This document shows positions 45,560-55,225 of a stretch of 64,000 bases of DNA, one piece after another. How positions within the stretch are numbered: the first letter of the stretch is position 1; each line of letters opens with the position of its first letter. Position numbers and translations under genes: made by a program. Source of the stretch: Pseudobacter ginsenosidimutans (GTDB lineage Bacteria; Bacteroidota; Bacteroidia; Chitinophagales; Chitinophagaceae); NCBI RefSeq assembly GCF_007970185.1, contig NZ_CP042431.1, positions 1,736,001-1,800,000 on the forward strand, in the 5' to 3' direction. The notes under the pieces are model-generated. The model worked only from the letters and a program-made list of their open reading frames with translations, was not told the origin of the DNA and did not search any database.

Positions 45560-46327
45560 TTATTCCGCAATCACCACTTTCACGCCTGACTTCTCTATTT
45601 TATTCACTGTTTCCCTGCTCACTTCTCCATCTGTAATGATATAATCGATCTGATCCAGGTTACAGATCTTGCCCAATCCCCTGCGATCGAATTTAGAACT
45701 GTCTGCACAAACCACTACTGTCTGCGCCAGCTTGATCATTTTTTGATTCAGGCTCGCTTCAACGATATTGGTGATGGTAAGCCCATGTTCAAGGTCTATT
45801 CCATCTACTCCAATGAAAAGCACGCCGCAGGTCAGTTCATCCAAAACTCTTTCTGCGAAAGACCCTGCTGTTGACGAAGAGCTTTGATGCACCAGGCCGC
45901 CAAGCTGGAGTATCTCCACATTCGGACGGTTGATCAGTTCCAGCGCCACTTTCAATGCAGGCGTGATAGCGATCAATCTTTTTTCCGGATGCAATTGCCG
46001 GGCTACCTCAAACACAGTAGTGCCTGATCCTATTATAATGGAGTCGTTCTGACCGATCAGGCCGAGTGCAGCTTTCGCGATCTTCTTCTTTTCATCGGAT
46101 TTGATGAACTCTTTTTCGTCGATGGGCCGCTCGATAGCGTAGGGATTATTGATAGAGCCGCCGCCGCGGGTGCGGAAGAGCAGCTTTTTTTCTTCCAACA
46201 GTTTCAGGTCTTTCCGGATCGTAACGCCACTCACTTTCATTTCATCCATGAGTTGAGGAATGCTGACCTGCCCCTTTTCCGCTAGTTTCTTCAGGATGAA
46301 CTGATGCCTGTCTGTGATCGTTTTCAT
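45560..46327 (-). CDS. DeoR-family transcriptional regulator
   Basis: A 255-residue repressor with an N-terminal DeoR HTH ('RHQFILKKLAEKGQVSIPQL', 'VSGVTIRKDLKLLEEKKLL') and a DeoRC sensor domain ('IIIGSGTTVFEVARQL', 'LFIGVDGIDLEHGLT', 'VVCADSSKFDRRGLG'). DeoR proteins bind a phosphorylated sugar or polyol, which releases them from the operator. It lies divergent from the 16-kb operon starting at 46735 that encodes two FGGY kinases, so a kinase product is the likely effector and that operon the likely target. Three CAAAG repeats at 46347-46389, just upstream of its start, are candidate operator elements. Confidence 0.94.
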   Translation of the reverse strand: MKTITDRHQFILKKLAEKGQVSIPQLMDEMKVSGVTIRKDLKLLEEKKLLFRTRGGGSINNPYAIERPIDEKEFIKSDEKKKIAKAALGLIGQNDSIIIGSGTTVFEVARQLHPEKRLIAITPALKVALELINRPNVEILQLGGLVHQSSSSTAGSFAERVLDELTCGVLFIGVDGIDLEHGLTITNIVEASLNQKMIKLAQTVVVCADSSKFDRRGLGKICNLDQIDYIITDGEVSRETVNKIEKSGVKVVIAE

Positions 46328-46463
46328 ACAATAAAGTTAAGTTTCACAAAGTTGCCAATATTTCCTAATATTTTCAAAGTCTTGCAAAGAGTTTACGATT
46401 TGGTAAAAAATATCAACTGTAATCGCCTAATCTCCACTTTAATTTCCTTTCTTTTTATTTAAT

Positions 46464-46496
46464 ATTGTTTAATTTAGTTAAATTACTTTACATTTG
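46464..46496 (+). promoter_or_regulatory. Bacteroidota-type promoter of the twelve-gene operon
   Basis: ATTG at 46464-46467 (three of four bases of the -33 TTTG) and TACATTTG at 46489-46496 (full match to -7 TAnnTTTG), separated by 21 bases, within the usual 19-21 range. Transcription would start near 46500-46503 and run toward the SusC gene. Confidence 0.6.
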
Positions 46497-46507
46497 GTTA
46501 ACGCTCA

Positions 46508-46545
46508 TGGCCCAAATGAAAGCAAATATCGGCTTTTCCGGGCCA
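46508..46545 (+). promoter_or_regulatory. Imperfect stem-loop at the 5' end of the operon leader
   Basis: Outer arms TGGCCC (46508-46513) / GGGCCA (46540-46545) and inner arms GAAAGC / GCTTTTC with one bulged T. It begins a few bases after the predicted transcription start, so the mRNA would open with a hairpin. It may stabilise the long transcript or be a regulatory structure; it does not match a riboswitch that I know. Confidence 0.45.
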
Positions 46546-46734
46546 GATTTTACCACGATTGCTCTTTTCAAGGCTTCAATTCATAATGATTTGTTTACAG
46601 ACAGGTAATGTTTTGTTTAATTTCTGATCATTCTTTTGCAAAACATTAATTCTTTTTAACTGAAATGAAACAAAATTTAAGAGGGTTGATGGCCGAGGAA
46701 AAAATTAGTAAGCATCAAAAAACTAAAAGCTGAT

Positions 46735-49700
46735 ATGAAAAAAAATCTCTGCTTTGCCATTACTCAGCTGCAAAGCGCGCTCCGGAAAGTTTCCGGCAAT
46801 TGGCTACCAGGCCTGGTTTGGCTCCTTCTCTTCTCTGTACCGGCAGTTGCACAAACAAAAAAAATCACCGGAAAGATCACTGACGAACAAAACAAACCCC
46901 TCGAAGGGGTGAGCATCAGCGTTAGGCCCACCGGATCCGGCACTACCACCAATGCGGAAGGCGAGTTTACACTGAATGTTCCCGCTTCCGCAGAAACACT
47001 GGTCTTTTCAGCAGTTGGCTACCTGGAAAAGGAAATGACCATCGCTAACAACACTACTATTAATGTCACACTGAAAAAAGATGTGGCCGGACTGAACGAA
47101 GTAGTGGTAGTGGGCTATGGTACGCAGAAAAAAGGCAACCTCACCGGTTCCGTTTCTGTGATCGGCAGTCAACAAATTGAAAGACGCCCCAACACTTCCA
47201 CTTCAAATGCTTTACAGGGTCTTGCCCCAGGCGTTACCGTTACATCCCAGACCGGTTCTCCCGGCGGTGATGGCGGACAGATCCGAATCAGAGGCATCAA
47301 CTCCTTCGGAGGCTCCAGCAGCAACCCACTCGTGATCATAGACGGGGTGGCAGGTTCCATCGACGATATCGATGTAAACCTCATCGAGTCTGTTTCAGTT
47401 TTGAAAGATGCGGCCTCTTCCGCCATCTACGGCTCCCGCGCCGCTAATGGCGTGATCCTCATCACCACCAAAAGAGCGAAAGATAAACTGTCTGTGAACT
47501 ATAGAGGATTCGTGGGCAAACAATCACCTACGGATATTCCCAAAGTAACAGATGGCCTCACTTACATGAAGGTGTTCAACGACGCCAGCATGAACGATAA
47601 TAATATCAAGATCTATAGCGACGAAGACATTGAAGAGTTCAGAAAGAAATATGAAGCCAATCCCAAAAACTACGATTGGCAGGACGCTATCCTCGATGGA
47701 AGCGGATTAATGCAGAACCACTTCATTTCTCTCATGGCCAATAGCGGCATCGTTCGTGTGAACCCATCTTTCAGCTACACTGACCAGGAAGGCATCATCA
47801 GGAACACCAATTTCAAACGCTATATCTTCCGCAATAACCTCGATATCACTCCCAACAAACAATGGAATATCAAGGCTGACGTGTCTGTAACCAACAGGAA
47901 CAGGAAACAGATTGCCGACGAAGGCACCATCTGGAACTACCTCGGAAGGATGCCAACGAATATCCCTATCCGTTATGGCGATAAATGGTCGGACGGTTGG
48001 GTAAAGATCAATCCTGTAGGTTATATCCAGGACGGTGGAAACCGCAAGACCAATAACCTGGAGTTCTACGGTAACCTCAGCGTGAACTTCAAGCCCGTGG
48101 ACTGGCTCTCACTCACCGGTATGTTCGCGCCGCGTTACCTCACTTCCAACGTTCATACTTTCAGGAAAAGTGTACCCACTTATTATGAAGATGGGTCTGA
48201 CGCAGGCGCAGCCAACACTTTCACGGAACTCACAGAGTCCGCCATCAGGTATTTCTATGGCACTTACCAGTTCCAGGCCACAGCCCAAAAGAGTTTCGGC
48301 GATCACAACTTCAGCCTGATGGCCGGTACTTCAAGAGAAACATACGACGAAAAACTCCTCTCCGGCTACAGAAGGGATTTCGTGTACGACAATTATGAAC
48401 AACTCACCGCAGGTGCAGATGACGCAACAAAAGATAATAACGGCACCCAGAACCAATGGATCCTCATCTCAGGATTCGGCAGGTTCAACTACGATTTCAA
48501 CGGCAAGTACCTGTTTGAAGCCAATATGAGGTACGATGGTACTTCGCGTTTTGCAGGAGACAACCGCTGGGCAGCATTCCCTTCCTTCTCTGCTGGATGG
48601 GTGGTGTCTAAAGAAGACTTCTGGGATAAATTCAGTCCGGTAGTGAACATGCTGAAGATCCGTGGATCATGGGGTAAGCTCGGTAACCAGAATATCGGCA
48701 ACTCCTACTATCCTTTTGCAGAAGCCCTATCACTGAGCAGTGTTTCCATGGGAGGAAATATCTACCAGATGATCACACAGACCACGCTCTCCAATCCCAA
48801 TCTCCGCTGGGAAGAAACAGAAATGAAAGGAATTGGCTTTGATGCGAACCTGTTCAACAAATTCTCCGTAACATTCGATTACTACGATAAAAGAACAGAC
48901 GGCATCCTGCTCAAATTGAATACATCTCAACTCACTGGTCTTGCTTCGCCTTATCAGAATGCCGCAGTGGTGTCCAACAAAGGTTGGGAAGTTTCTGCCA
49001 GGTATGATAACAGGTGGGGCGATTTCCAGTTCGGTGTTGGATTCAACCTCTCCGATGTGAAGAACAAGATCATCGATATGAAAGGACAAACTTCAGGTGA
49101 TCTTCTCCGTCAGCAGGAAGGATATTCCATCAATTCTATTTATGGTTATATCGCTGATGGTTTGTATCAATCACAGGAAGAGATCAATAACGGTCCTACA
49201 CAGATCGGAACGCTGAAGCCCGGTGATGTTCGTTACAAAGACATTGCAGGAGCAACAGGTCCTGATGGCAAACCAGCGCCGGACGGCAAGATCACAGATG
49301 CAGACAAAGTGATCATCGGCAGCACCATCCCCCGTTACACTTACGGTGGTAACCTCGATCTCGGATGGAAAGGATTTCGCCTGAGCGCTTTTGTACAGGG
49401 TGTTGGAAAAGTGGATGGCTACCTGAACTCTCACTATGTGATCCCGGCCGCCAACTCCAGCGCCATCAAGCCCTGGCAGCTGGATTACTGGACTCCGGAA
49501 AATACGGATGCTGCATTGCCCCGCGTATCAGTTACTTCTACCAACAATACACAGAACTCCACTTTGTGGATGCGCAGCGCAGCTTATCTCCGTTTGAAGA
49601 ATGTTCAGCTCGGATATGAGATCCCGCAAACCATTCTGAAAAAAGTAGGCATCCAGAAAGCATTTATCTATGTGAATGGACAGAACATTTTCACCAAAAC

Positions 49701-49830
49701 CAATTTCTACGAGGGATATGATCCTGAGATCAACTTCGATGCCGGTGCATCGGATGGCGTGGCATTGGGTGGTGGAAACTTCTATCCCCAGGTTAAGGTC
49801 TTCACATTTGGTATTGACATTAAATTCTAA
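46735..49830 (+). CDS. SusC/RagA-family TonB-dependent outer-membrane receptor
   Basis: A 1031-residue receptor, first gene of the DeoR-controlled operon. It has a signal peptide ending near 'PAVAQ', a carboxypeptidase-like domain ('ITGKITDEQNKPLEGVSISV'), 'NEVVVVGYGTQKKGNLTGSV', a plug with 'PLVIIDGVAGSIDDID' and the SusC signature 'VLKDAASSAIYGSRAANGV', and a barrel ending 'VFTFGIDIKF'. It imports a large ligand with the SusD partner 5 bases downstream. The operon contents point to a polyol or sugar joined by phosphodiester bonds and not to an ordinary polysaccharide; there is no glycoside hydrolase in the operon. Confidence 0.96.
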   Translation: MKKNLCFAITQLQSALRKVSGNWLPGLVWLLLFSVPAVAQTKKITGKITDEQNKPLEGVSISVRPTGSGTTTNAEGEFTLNVPASAETLVFSAVGYLEKEMTIANNTTINVTLKKDVAGLNEVVVVGYGTQKKGNLTGSVSVIGSQQIERRPNTSTSNALQGLAPGVTVTSQTGSPGGDGGQIRIRGINSFGGSSSNPLVIIDGVAGSIDDIDVNLIESVSVLKDAASSAIYGSRAANGVILITTKRAKDKLSVNYRGFVGKQSPTDIPKVTDGLTYMKVFNDASMNDNNIKIYSDEDIEEFRKKYEANPKNYDWQDAILDGSGLMQNHFISLMANSGIVRVNPSFSYTDQEGIIRNTNFKRYIFRNNLDITPNKQWNIKADVSVTNRNRKQIADEGTIWNYLGRMPTNIPIRYGDKWSDGWVKINPVGYIQDGGNRKTNNLEFYGNLSVNFKPVDWLSLTGMFAPRYLTSNVHTFRKSVPTYYEDGSDAGAANTFTELTESAIRYFYGTYQFQATAQKSFGDHNFSLMAGTSRETYDEKLLSGYRRDFVYDNYEQLTAGADDATKDNNGTQNQWILISGFGRFNYDFNGKYLFEANMRYDGTSRFAGDNRWAAFPSFSAGWVVSKEDFWDKFSPVVNMLKIRGSWGKLGNQNIGNSYYPFAEALSLSSVSMGGNIYQMITQTTLSNPNLRWEETEMKGIGFDANLFNKFSVTFDYYDKRTDGILLKLNTSQLTGLASPYQNAAVVSNKGWEVSARYDNRWGDFQFGVGFNLSDVKNKIIDMKGQTSGDLLRQQEGYSINSIYGYIADGLYQSQEEINNGPTQIGTLKPGDVRYKDIAGATGPDGKPAPDGKITDADKVIIGSTIPRYTYGGNLDLGWKGFRLSAFVQGVGKVDGYLNSHYVIPAANSSAIKPWQLDYWTPENTDAALPRVSVTSTNNTQNSTLWMRSAAYLRLKNVQLGYEIPQTILKKVGIQKAFIYVNGQNIFTKTNFYEGYDPEINFDAGASDGVALGGGNFYPQVKVFTFGIDIKF

Positions 49831-49835
49831 GAACA

Positions 49836-51605
49836 ATGAAACGCTTTAATAATATAACAAAGATTGCGGCAGTTACTATCGGGGCCATCATCACCCTGAA
49901 TGCCTGCAAACCCGATCTTATTTCTCTCAACGGTCCATCTACCGGATCATTCCCTGCCAATGCCAAAGAAGCGGAAATGGGCTTGTTCGGTGCTTATCAG
50001 AACATCAGCAAGCTGGATGCTGCCAGCACACCGATGTGGCATGTAATGGACAATATCACTGATATTGGTTTTGCCAGACCCGGCACTAATTATACATCAC
50101 CGATCACCAGCGCTATCACAACAGACAATGCCCTGGTGAATAAACCCTGGCAGGTACATTTTGCAACCATCGCGCGTTGTCATACTGTGCTTGATAACCT
50201 GGAAAAGCTGAAAGCAAGCATGACGGAGACAGCCTATGATCAGCTGGATGCAGAGCTGCGCTTCGTGCGCGCTTACTGCTATTCTCAACTGATCGAGCTG
50301 TACGGCGGAGTACCTCTGCTCACGCATTCTGTTGACCTGAGCAATGCGAGTGTACCTCAATCGCCCAAGGCAGAAGTAGAGCAATTCATCCTGGATGAGT
50401 TGACTGCCATTGCAGATAAGCTTCCCATTTCTCAATCACAATTCGGAAATGTAAGGGCATCACGCGTAGCAGCTTACATGCTCAAAGCAAGAGTGGCGCT
50501 GTATGCAAAGAAATATAAGGACGCAGCAACAGCTGCCAATACCGCCATTTCACTTTCTGCAGGTGTGCATGATCTGACAGAATTCAACAGTACTATCAAT
50601 TATGTTGGGAAAGACCACACTGTTGGCGAGCCAGACGCGTCTAATATCTTCGGACATGCGGGATTCAAGTCCAGCAAGGAATGGATCTGGGTGGCCGAGT
50701 ACAACATGAATATTCCTGGTAACACACATAACCAGCAATACTATTCAGCATCACGTTTGGGTAAGGGTGTTTGCTACTGGGGACCCACGCAGGACCTCAT
50801 CAATACTTTCCAGTGTGATGATGGTCTGCCGATCACTGAGTCTCCCCGGTACGATGCCTCCAAACCATTTGAGAACCGCGATCCCAGACTGGACATGTAT
50901 TGCGCACGCCCGCATATGAGGTATGTAGGTTACCAGTTTGAACCAGCCACCAGCTTTCCGCAGGTAAAGAATTACTGGCCGGTGATCAATGGTACTTCGC
51001 CCACGGCGCCCAATGTAGCCAATGCAGATGCCACCAACGCTTTCAGATCTTTCAGTGGTTATCTCTGGCGTAAGCCGATCGATCTGGTTGATTTCGGTTC
51101 TACCTCTGTAAGTGGCGTATCGGATCTGAATGTAGGCATCTTCCGATTTGCTGAACTGTTGTTGTTGTATGCAGAAGCAAAGATCGAAGATAATGATATC
51201 GACTATACCGTTTATGAAGCCATCAACAAGATCCGTCGTCGTGCGAAAATGCCTGAGCTGCCCACCAGCCTCACGCAGGCTCAATTGCGCAAGGCGCTGC
51301 GCTATGAGCGCAAAGTGGAACTGGCAAACGATGGCCTGAGATGGTACGATCTCCGTCGCTGGAATATTGCCAAAACAGTCATGAACGGAGTGATCTACCT
51401 TAACAGGGATGCAAAAGCCTGGACGAAAGAAGTGATTACCGGATTCGATGAAAGCTATACACCGATCTACAATCATGCGGAAGCTGTAAAATATTTCACT
51501 ACCCAACAGGTGGTGTACCAGGAGAACAAAGATGAATTGTGGCCTGTGCCCAAATCTGAAATGGATGCCAACAAGAAGTTGGAGCAAAATCCCGGATACA
51601 AATAA
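49836..51605 (+). CDS. SusD/RagB-family nutrient-binding outer-membrane lipoprotein
   Basis: A 589-residue lipoprotein with lipobox 'TLNAC' near residue 23 and the SusD helical scaffold ('ELRFVRAYCYSQLIELYGGV', 'VYEAINKIRRRAKMPELP', 'LRKALRYERKVELANDGLRW' followed by YDLRRW). The end 'PVPKSEMDANKKLEQNPGYK' is typical. It lies 5 bases after its SusC partner and captures the ligand at the cell surface. Confidence 0.95.
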   Translation: MKRFNNITKIAAVTIGAIITLNACKPDLISLNGPSTGSFPANAKEAEMGLFGAYQNISKLDAASTPMWHVMDNITDIGFARPGTNYTSPITSAITTDNALVNKPWQVHFATIARCHTVLDNLEKLKASMTETAYDQLDAELRFVRAYCYSQLIELYGGVPLLTHSVDLSNASVPQSPKAEVEQFILDELTAIADKLPISQSQFGNVRASRVAAYMLKARVALYAKKYKDAATAANTAISLSAGVHDLTEFNSTINYVGKDHTVGEPDASNIFGHAGFKSSKEWIWVAEYNMNIPGNTHNQQYYSASRLGKGVCYWGPTQDLINTFQCDDGLPITESPRYDASKPFENRDPRLDMYCARPHMRYVGYQFEPATSFPQVKNYWPVINGTSPTAPNVANADATNAFRSFSGYLWRKPIDLVDFGSTSVSGVSDLNVGIFRFAELLLLYAEAKIEDNDIDYTVYEAINKIRRRAKMPELPTSLTQAQLRKALRYERKVELANDGLRWYDLRRWNIAKTVMNGVIYLNRDAKAWTKEVITGFDESYTPIYNHAEAVKYFTTQQVVYQENKDELWPVPKSEMDANKKLEQNPGYK

Positions 51606-51640
51606 GAAGAGTCTTTATACAGATCATTTAATTGCGTAGA

Positions 51641-52882
51641 ATGAAAACATTGCTTAGCCCTGAGAAGAGACGTTGGTTTATCGTTGCCATAATTTTCCTG
51701 GCCATAGTGTTCAACTATGTGGACAGGCAGATTGTGTCGATACTAAAGCCATTGCTCAAATCTGAGTTCAGTTTGAACGACAGCGGCTATGCATGGATCC
51801 TGAACATCTTTACCATTTGTTATGCTGTGATGTATCCTGTTACAGGATGGATGGTAGACAGATTCGGCGCGCGGTTGGTGATGTTCTGGGGAATCATCAC
51901 CTGGTCACTGGCCTGCATTGGTGGCGGCCTGTCCAGGACGATCGGACAATTCGGTTTTTTCCGCGGATTGCTTGGAGCAGCGGAGCCTACCAATTTTCCC
52001 GCCCAGTTGAAAGTAATTGCAATATGGTTCCCCGGTAAACTGCGCGCTACTGCGAATAGTCTTTGCGTAGCGGGCAGTTCTATCGGGGCCATTATCGCTC
52101 CACCCACTATTGCATGGCTCGCCATTACATACAGCTGGAAAGTAGCCTTCATCACAATGGGCGCTATTGGAATACTGATTGCCATTTTATGGAAGCTCAT
52201 CTATCGTGATCCTCCGGCGCATATCATGAAGGAAGCAACCACCTCCAGTTCCGGAGAACCAACAGCAGCATTTGAATGGAAACAGTTATGGAGTACAAAA
52301 AGTCTCTGGGGCATATTGCTGATAAGATTTGTGAGCGATCCGGTTTGGTATTTCTGTCTGTTCTGGCTGCCAGGATATTTACAGGAAGAATCCGGGCTCA
52401 CACTGGCGCAGGTTGGCATGTTCGGATGGATACCTTTCCTGTTCGCAGATGTAGGCGCCATCGGCACTTCGGCCTGGTCCGATAAACTGGTAAGAAAAGG
52501 ATACGATCCATTGAAAGCAAGAAAAGTGATGCTGACCCGTGTTGCCGTATTAAGTCCCTTATGCGCACTTACGCCGTACCTCGGTGGCGCATGGGCAACG
52601 CTGGCAGTGTTCAGTATTGTGGCCATCGCCTGCCTGAGCTGGTTGTTTACGATCAGCGTGGTAGTAGCGGAGGCTTTTCCTGTAAAGAACGTTGCCAGTG
52701 TACTCGGCATTGCCGGTGGCTTTGGCGCATTGGGCGCTGTGCTGTTCAACTACTTTGTAGGACAGTTCATGGGAACATTGGGTGCCGAAAAAATATTCAT
52801 CGCCATGGCATTCCTGCATCCATTGGCGGTATTGATCTTATGGACGATGGTGCGTCCGGAAAAACCGAAAGCAAAACCATAA
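51641..52882 (+). CDS. MFS transporter, anion:cation symporter (ExuT-like) family
   Basis: A 413-residue carrier with twelve predicted helices, from the ATG at 51641. The N-terminus 'FLAIVFNYVDRQIVSILKP' and the loop 'GWMVDRFGARLVMFWGI' match the ACS family, whose best-known members carry hexuronates, other sugar acids and organic phosphates. It should move an acidic product of the operon's periplasmic enzymes into the cytoplasm. It starts 35 bases after SusD. The exact substrate cannot be read from sequence. Confidence 0.9.
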   Translation: MKTLLSPEKRRWFIVAIIFLAIVFNYVDRQIVSILKPLLKSEFSLNDSGYAWILNIFTICYAVMYPVTGWMVDRFGARLVMFWGIITWSLACIGGGLSRTIGQFGFFRGLLGAAEPTNFPAQLKVIAIWFPGKLRATANSLCVAGSSIGAIIAPPTIAWLAITYSWKVAFITMGAIGILIAILWKLIYRDPPAHIMKEATTSSSGEPTAAFEWKQLWSTKSLWGILLIRFVSDPVWYFCLFWLPGYLQEESGLTLAQVGMFGWIPFLFADVGAIGTSAWSDKLVRKGYDPLKARKVMLTRVAVLSPLCALTPYLGGAWATLAVFSIVAIACLSWLFTISVVVAEAFPVKNVASVLGIAGGFGALGAVLFNYFVGQFMGTLGAEKIFIAMAFLHPLAVLILWTMVRPEKPKAKP

Positions 52883-52894
52883 AATATAAATCAG

Positions 52895-54283
52895 ATGATA
52901 AGAACAATCGCAGAGCCAGCCAGGGAACTCACTGTGAGAAAAGAAACAGATGTACTGGTGATTGGCGGAGGACCTTCAGGTATCATGGCTGCATTGGCGG
53001 CAGCCGAAGATGGATTGAATGTAATGCTGGTAGAGAGCCGCAGCTTCGTTGGTGGCAACATGACCATCGGATTACCCATCCTCGGATTCCTCGGTCAAAA
53101 AGGAAACCAGATCATCAAAGGACTTCCACAAAAACTGATCGACAGACTGAAAGCAGTTCAGGCTTCCAGCGAACATCGTCCATGCCCATTGCACATGAGC
53201 CTCACCCTGGTGGAACCCGAAGCGGTGAAAACAGTGGCATTGCAAATGCTGGTGGAAAGCAAGGTGGATGTATTGTTCTATGCTTTTTGCGCTGGCGTTG
53301 TGATGGAGAAAGATGAATTGAAAGGCGTGATCATTGAAAGCAAAGCCGGACGCGAAGTGATCCTCGCCAAAACTATTATCGATTGCAGCGGGGATGCCGA
53401 TGTGGCTTATCGTGCAGGCGTTCCCTGCGAATATGGCAACGAGAACGGCGGTGTTCAGCCCCCTACCCTGATGTTCTGTCTGGGTGGCGTGGATACAGAG
53501 AAACTGCGCACCAGCATTGCGAATGAACCCCGCACTTATCTTACCGATTTTATCCCCGCAGAATATTTTGGACAAAACAACCAGTTTGTACTGGTAGGTA
53601 TGCGCAACCTGATCAAACAGGCGCAGGAAGACGGACTAACACTCACCACTGAACGAACTATCCTGATCACCGGCCTGCGCAAAGGAGAAGTTTGGGTGAA
53701 CATGACGCGCGTTAGCGGCGTGAATGGTACAGATCCCGGAAGCCTTACCCATGGCGAGATCGAAGGCCGTCACCAGATCCAGGATATTCAGAAATACCTC
53801 ATCGAATACGTACCCGGATTCGAGAATGCCTACTTCCTGAAAACCGCTCCATTCCTCGGCATCAGGGAAACAAGACGTATTCAGGGACAATACACCATGA
53901 CCCGCGAAGATATCATGGCCTGCCAGCATTTTGATGATGCTATTGCAGTAGCCAGTTATCCGCTCGATATCCATCACCCTCAGGGCGGCGGTTGTACATT
54001 GGAGTGGTGTGGCGATTGTTACGATATCCCCTATCGTTCCCTCATTCCTCAAAAAGTAAAGAACCTCATCGTGGCAGGGCGTTGCATTTCCACAACACAT
54101 GAAGCAATGTCTGCGATTCGTGTTATGGCGCCTTGTATGGCGATGGGTGAAGCCGCTGGCCGTGCTGCGAAGATGGCCGTCAGACAAGGTGTTCAGCCTG
54201 CTGATATCGATGTAAAGAAATTGCAGAAAGAGCTGCTCGAAAAAGGAGCTTACCTGCGTATCGAAAAAGAACAACTCGCATAA
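52895..54283 (+). CDS. FAD-dependent oxidoreductase (PF12831-type)
   Basis: A 462-residue flavoprotein. The N-terminal Rossmann motif is 'DVLVIGGGPSGIMAALAAAE' followed by the ribose-binding Glu in 'VMLVESRSFVGGNM', and the C-terminal FAD-binding part is 'NLIVAGRCISTTHEAMSAIR'. A Cys-rich loop 'GGGCTLEWCGDCYD' near residues 367-380 could bind metal or be redox-active. There is no signal peptide, so it is cytosolic. It probably oxidises an alcohol or hydroxy acid derived from the imported compound. It lies 12 bases from genes on both sides. Confidence 0.88.
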   Translation: MIRTIAEPARELTVRKETDVLVIGGGPSGIMAALAAAEDGLNVMLVESRSFVGGNMTIGLPILGFLGQKGNQIIKGLPQKLIDRLKAVQASSEHRPCPLHMSLTLVEPEAVKTVALQMLVESKVDVLFYAFCAGVVMEKDELKGVIIESKAGREVILAKTIIDCSGDADVAYRAGVPCEYGNENGGVQPPTLMFCLGGVDTEKLRTSIANEPRTYLTDFIPAEYFGQNNQFVLVGMRNLIKQAQEDGLTLTTERTILITGLRKGEVWVNMTRVSGVNGTDPGSLTHGEIEGRHQIQDIQKYLIEYVPGFENAYFLKTAPFLGIRETRRIQGQYTMTREDIMACQHFDDAIAVASYPLDIHHPQGGGCTLEWCGDCYDIPYRSLIPQKVKNLIVAGRCISTTHEAMSAIRVMAPCMAMGEAAGRAAKMAVRQGVQPADIDVKKLQKELLEKGAYLRIEKEQLA

Positions 54284-54295
54284 AACTGTTTAAGC

Positions 54296-55213
54296 ATGTC
54301 AACCGGAAGGAGAAAATTTTTAAAAGGCATCAGCGCAGCAGCCCTGCTGCCTGCGTTGCCGGCTTTCGCCAGGCAAAGCAGCACTGCATCTGCTAAAACC
54401 GGCGCGCACCGCATTCTCACCTGTAATATCCGTGTAGCATTGGACGAAGATGAAGCAAAAGGTGTGGGCTGGTCATCCAGAAAAGATATCTGTCTGAAAG
54501 TGATCGGCAGCAAAAAACCGGATATGATTTGCTTGCAGGAAGTGTTGAAAGTGCAGGCCGATGATCTCAAAAAGCATTTTACCTCCTTCCAGTTGTTCGG
54601 TTTCGATGGCCCTGAGATGGATGCAAATCCAACAGGCTATCATGGCATCGCCAAAAATCCCATCCTGTTTTCCAAAGACCGTTATGAATTACTCACGGGA
54701 GGCACTTACTGGCTTTCCGAAACACCACTGGTGGCAGGAAGCAAGTCCTGGGAAACTGCCAGGGCAAGACATGCGAACTGGATTAGATTAAAAGATAAGA
54801 AAACCGGAAAGGAACTGAGGATCGTAAACCTGCACCTGGACCATATTTCAGGAGAAGCGAAGATCCAACAGGCCAAAATGGTGGTGGATGAAAGCGCACA
54901 ATACCAACCGGATTTCATCCAGATCCTTACTGGTGATTTCAATACAAGATTCGACAGTAAAGTATTCGAATCTGTTCGCAACGGTGGCTGGAAAGAAAGC
55001 TATGAAACCATCCATGGTCAAAAAGAAGCCGGGCATACCGGACATGAATTCCAGGGAACAAATTATGATAAAGCCGCTACGAAAGGCCGGATCGATTATA
55101 TCTGGTACAGGGGAAGGATCAAACCAACCAATGCAACTATCATCAAGGATGCAGTGAATGGCAAGTTCCCCAGTGATCATTTCTTTTTACAGGCAGACTT
55201 CGTTATCGATTAA
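54296..55213 (+). CDS. Tat-signal endonuclease/exonuclease/phosphatase-fold phosphodiesterase
   Basis: A 305-residue protein beginning with a twin-arginine signal ('STGRRKFLKGISAAALLPAL' then PAFA), so it is folded before export. The EEP catalytic set is present: Asn in 'TCNIRVALD', Glu in 'MICLQEVLK', His in 'NLHLDHISGE', Asp and Asn in 'LTGDFNTRF', Asp in 'GRIDYIWYRG' and the final 'SDHFFLQADF'. Members cleave phosphodiester or phosphomonoester bonds in nucleic acids, sphingomyelin or inositol phosphates. Here it is likely a periplasmic hydrolase for the operon's phosphorylated substrate. Confidence 0.92.
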   Translation: MSTGRRKFLKGISAAALLPALPAFARQSSTASAKTGAHRILTCNIRVALDEDEAKGVGWSSRKDICLKVIGSKKPDMICLQEVLKVQADDLKKHFTSFQLFGFDGPEMDANPTGYHGIAKNPILFSKDRYELLTGGTYWLSETPLVAGSKSWETARARHANWIRLKDKKTGKELRIVNLHLDHISGEAKIQQAKMVVDESAQYQPDFIQILTGDFNTRFDSKVFESVRNGGWKESYETIHGQKEAGHTGHEFQGTNYDKAATKGRIDYIWYRGRIKPTNATIIKDAVNGKFPSDHFFLQADFVID

Positions 55214-55225
55214 AAAATATTAACA

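Larger units (their letters stand above)
46328..46734. other. 407-bp divergent control region between the DeoR gene and the large operon
   Basis: AT-rich non-coding DNA. It holds three CAAAG words (46347, 46375, 46385) near the DeoR start, a well-spaced Bacteroidota promoter pointing to the operon (46464-46496) and an imperfect stem-loop at 46508-46545 inside the predicted leader. About 230 bases of leader separate the predicted transcription start from the SusC ATG. No small gene is visible. Confidence 0.6.

Noticed and set aside
46497-46734. Riboswitch in the operon leader
   Set aside because: A hairpin is present, but no conserved core of a riboswitch class that I know is recognisable; kept only as a structured leader.
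50751-51587. Long minus-strand open frame opposite the SusD gene
   Set aside because: Fully contained in a clear SusD gene, no recognisable domain, no ribosome-binding context.
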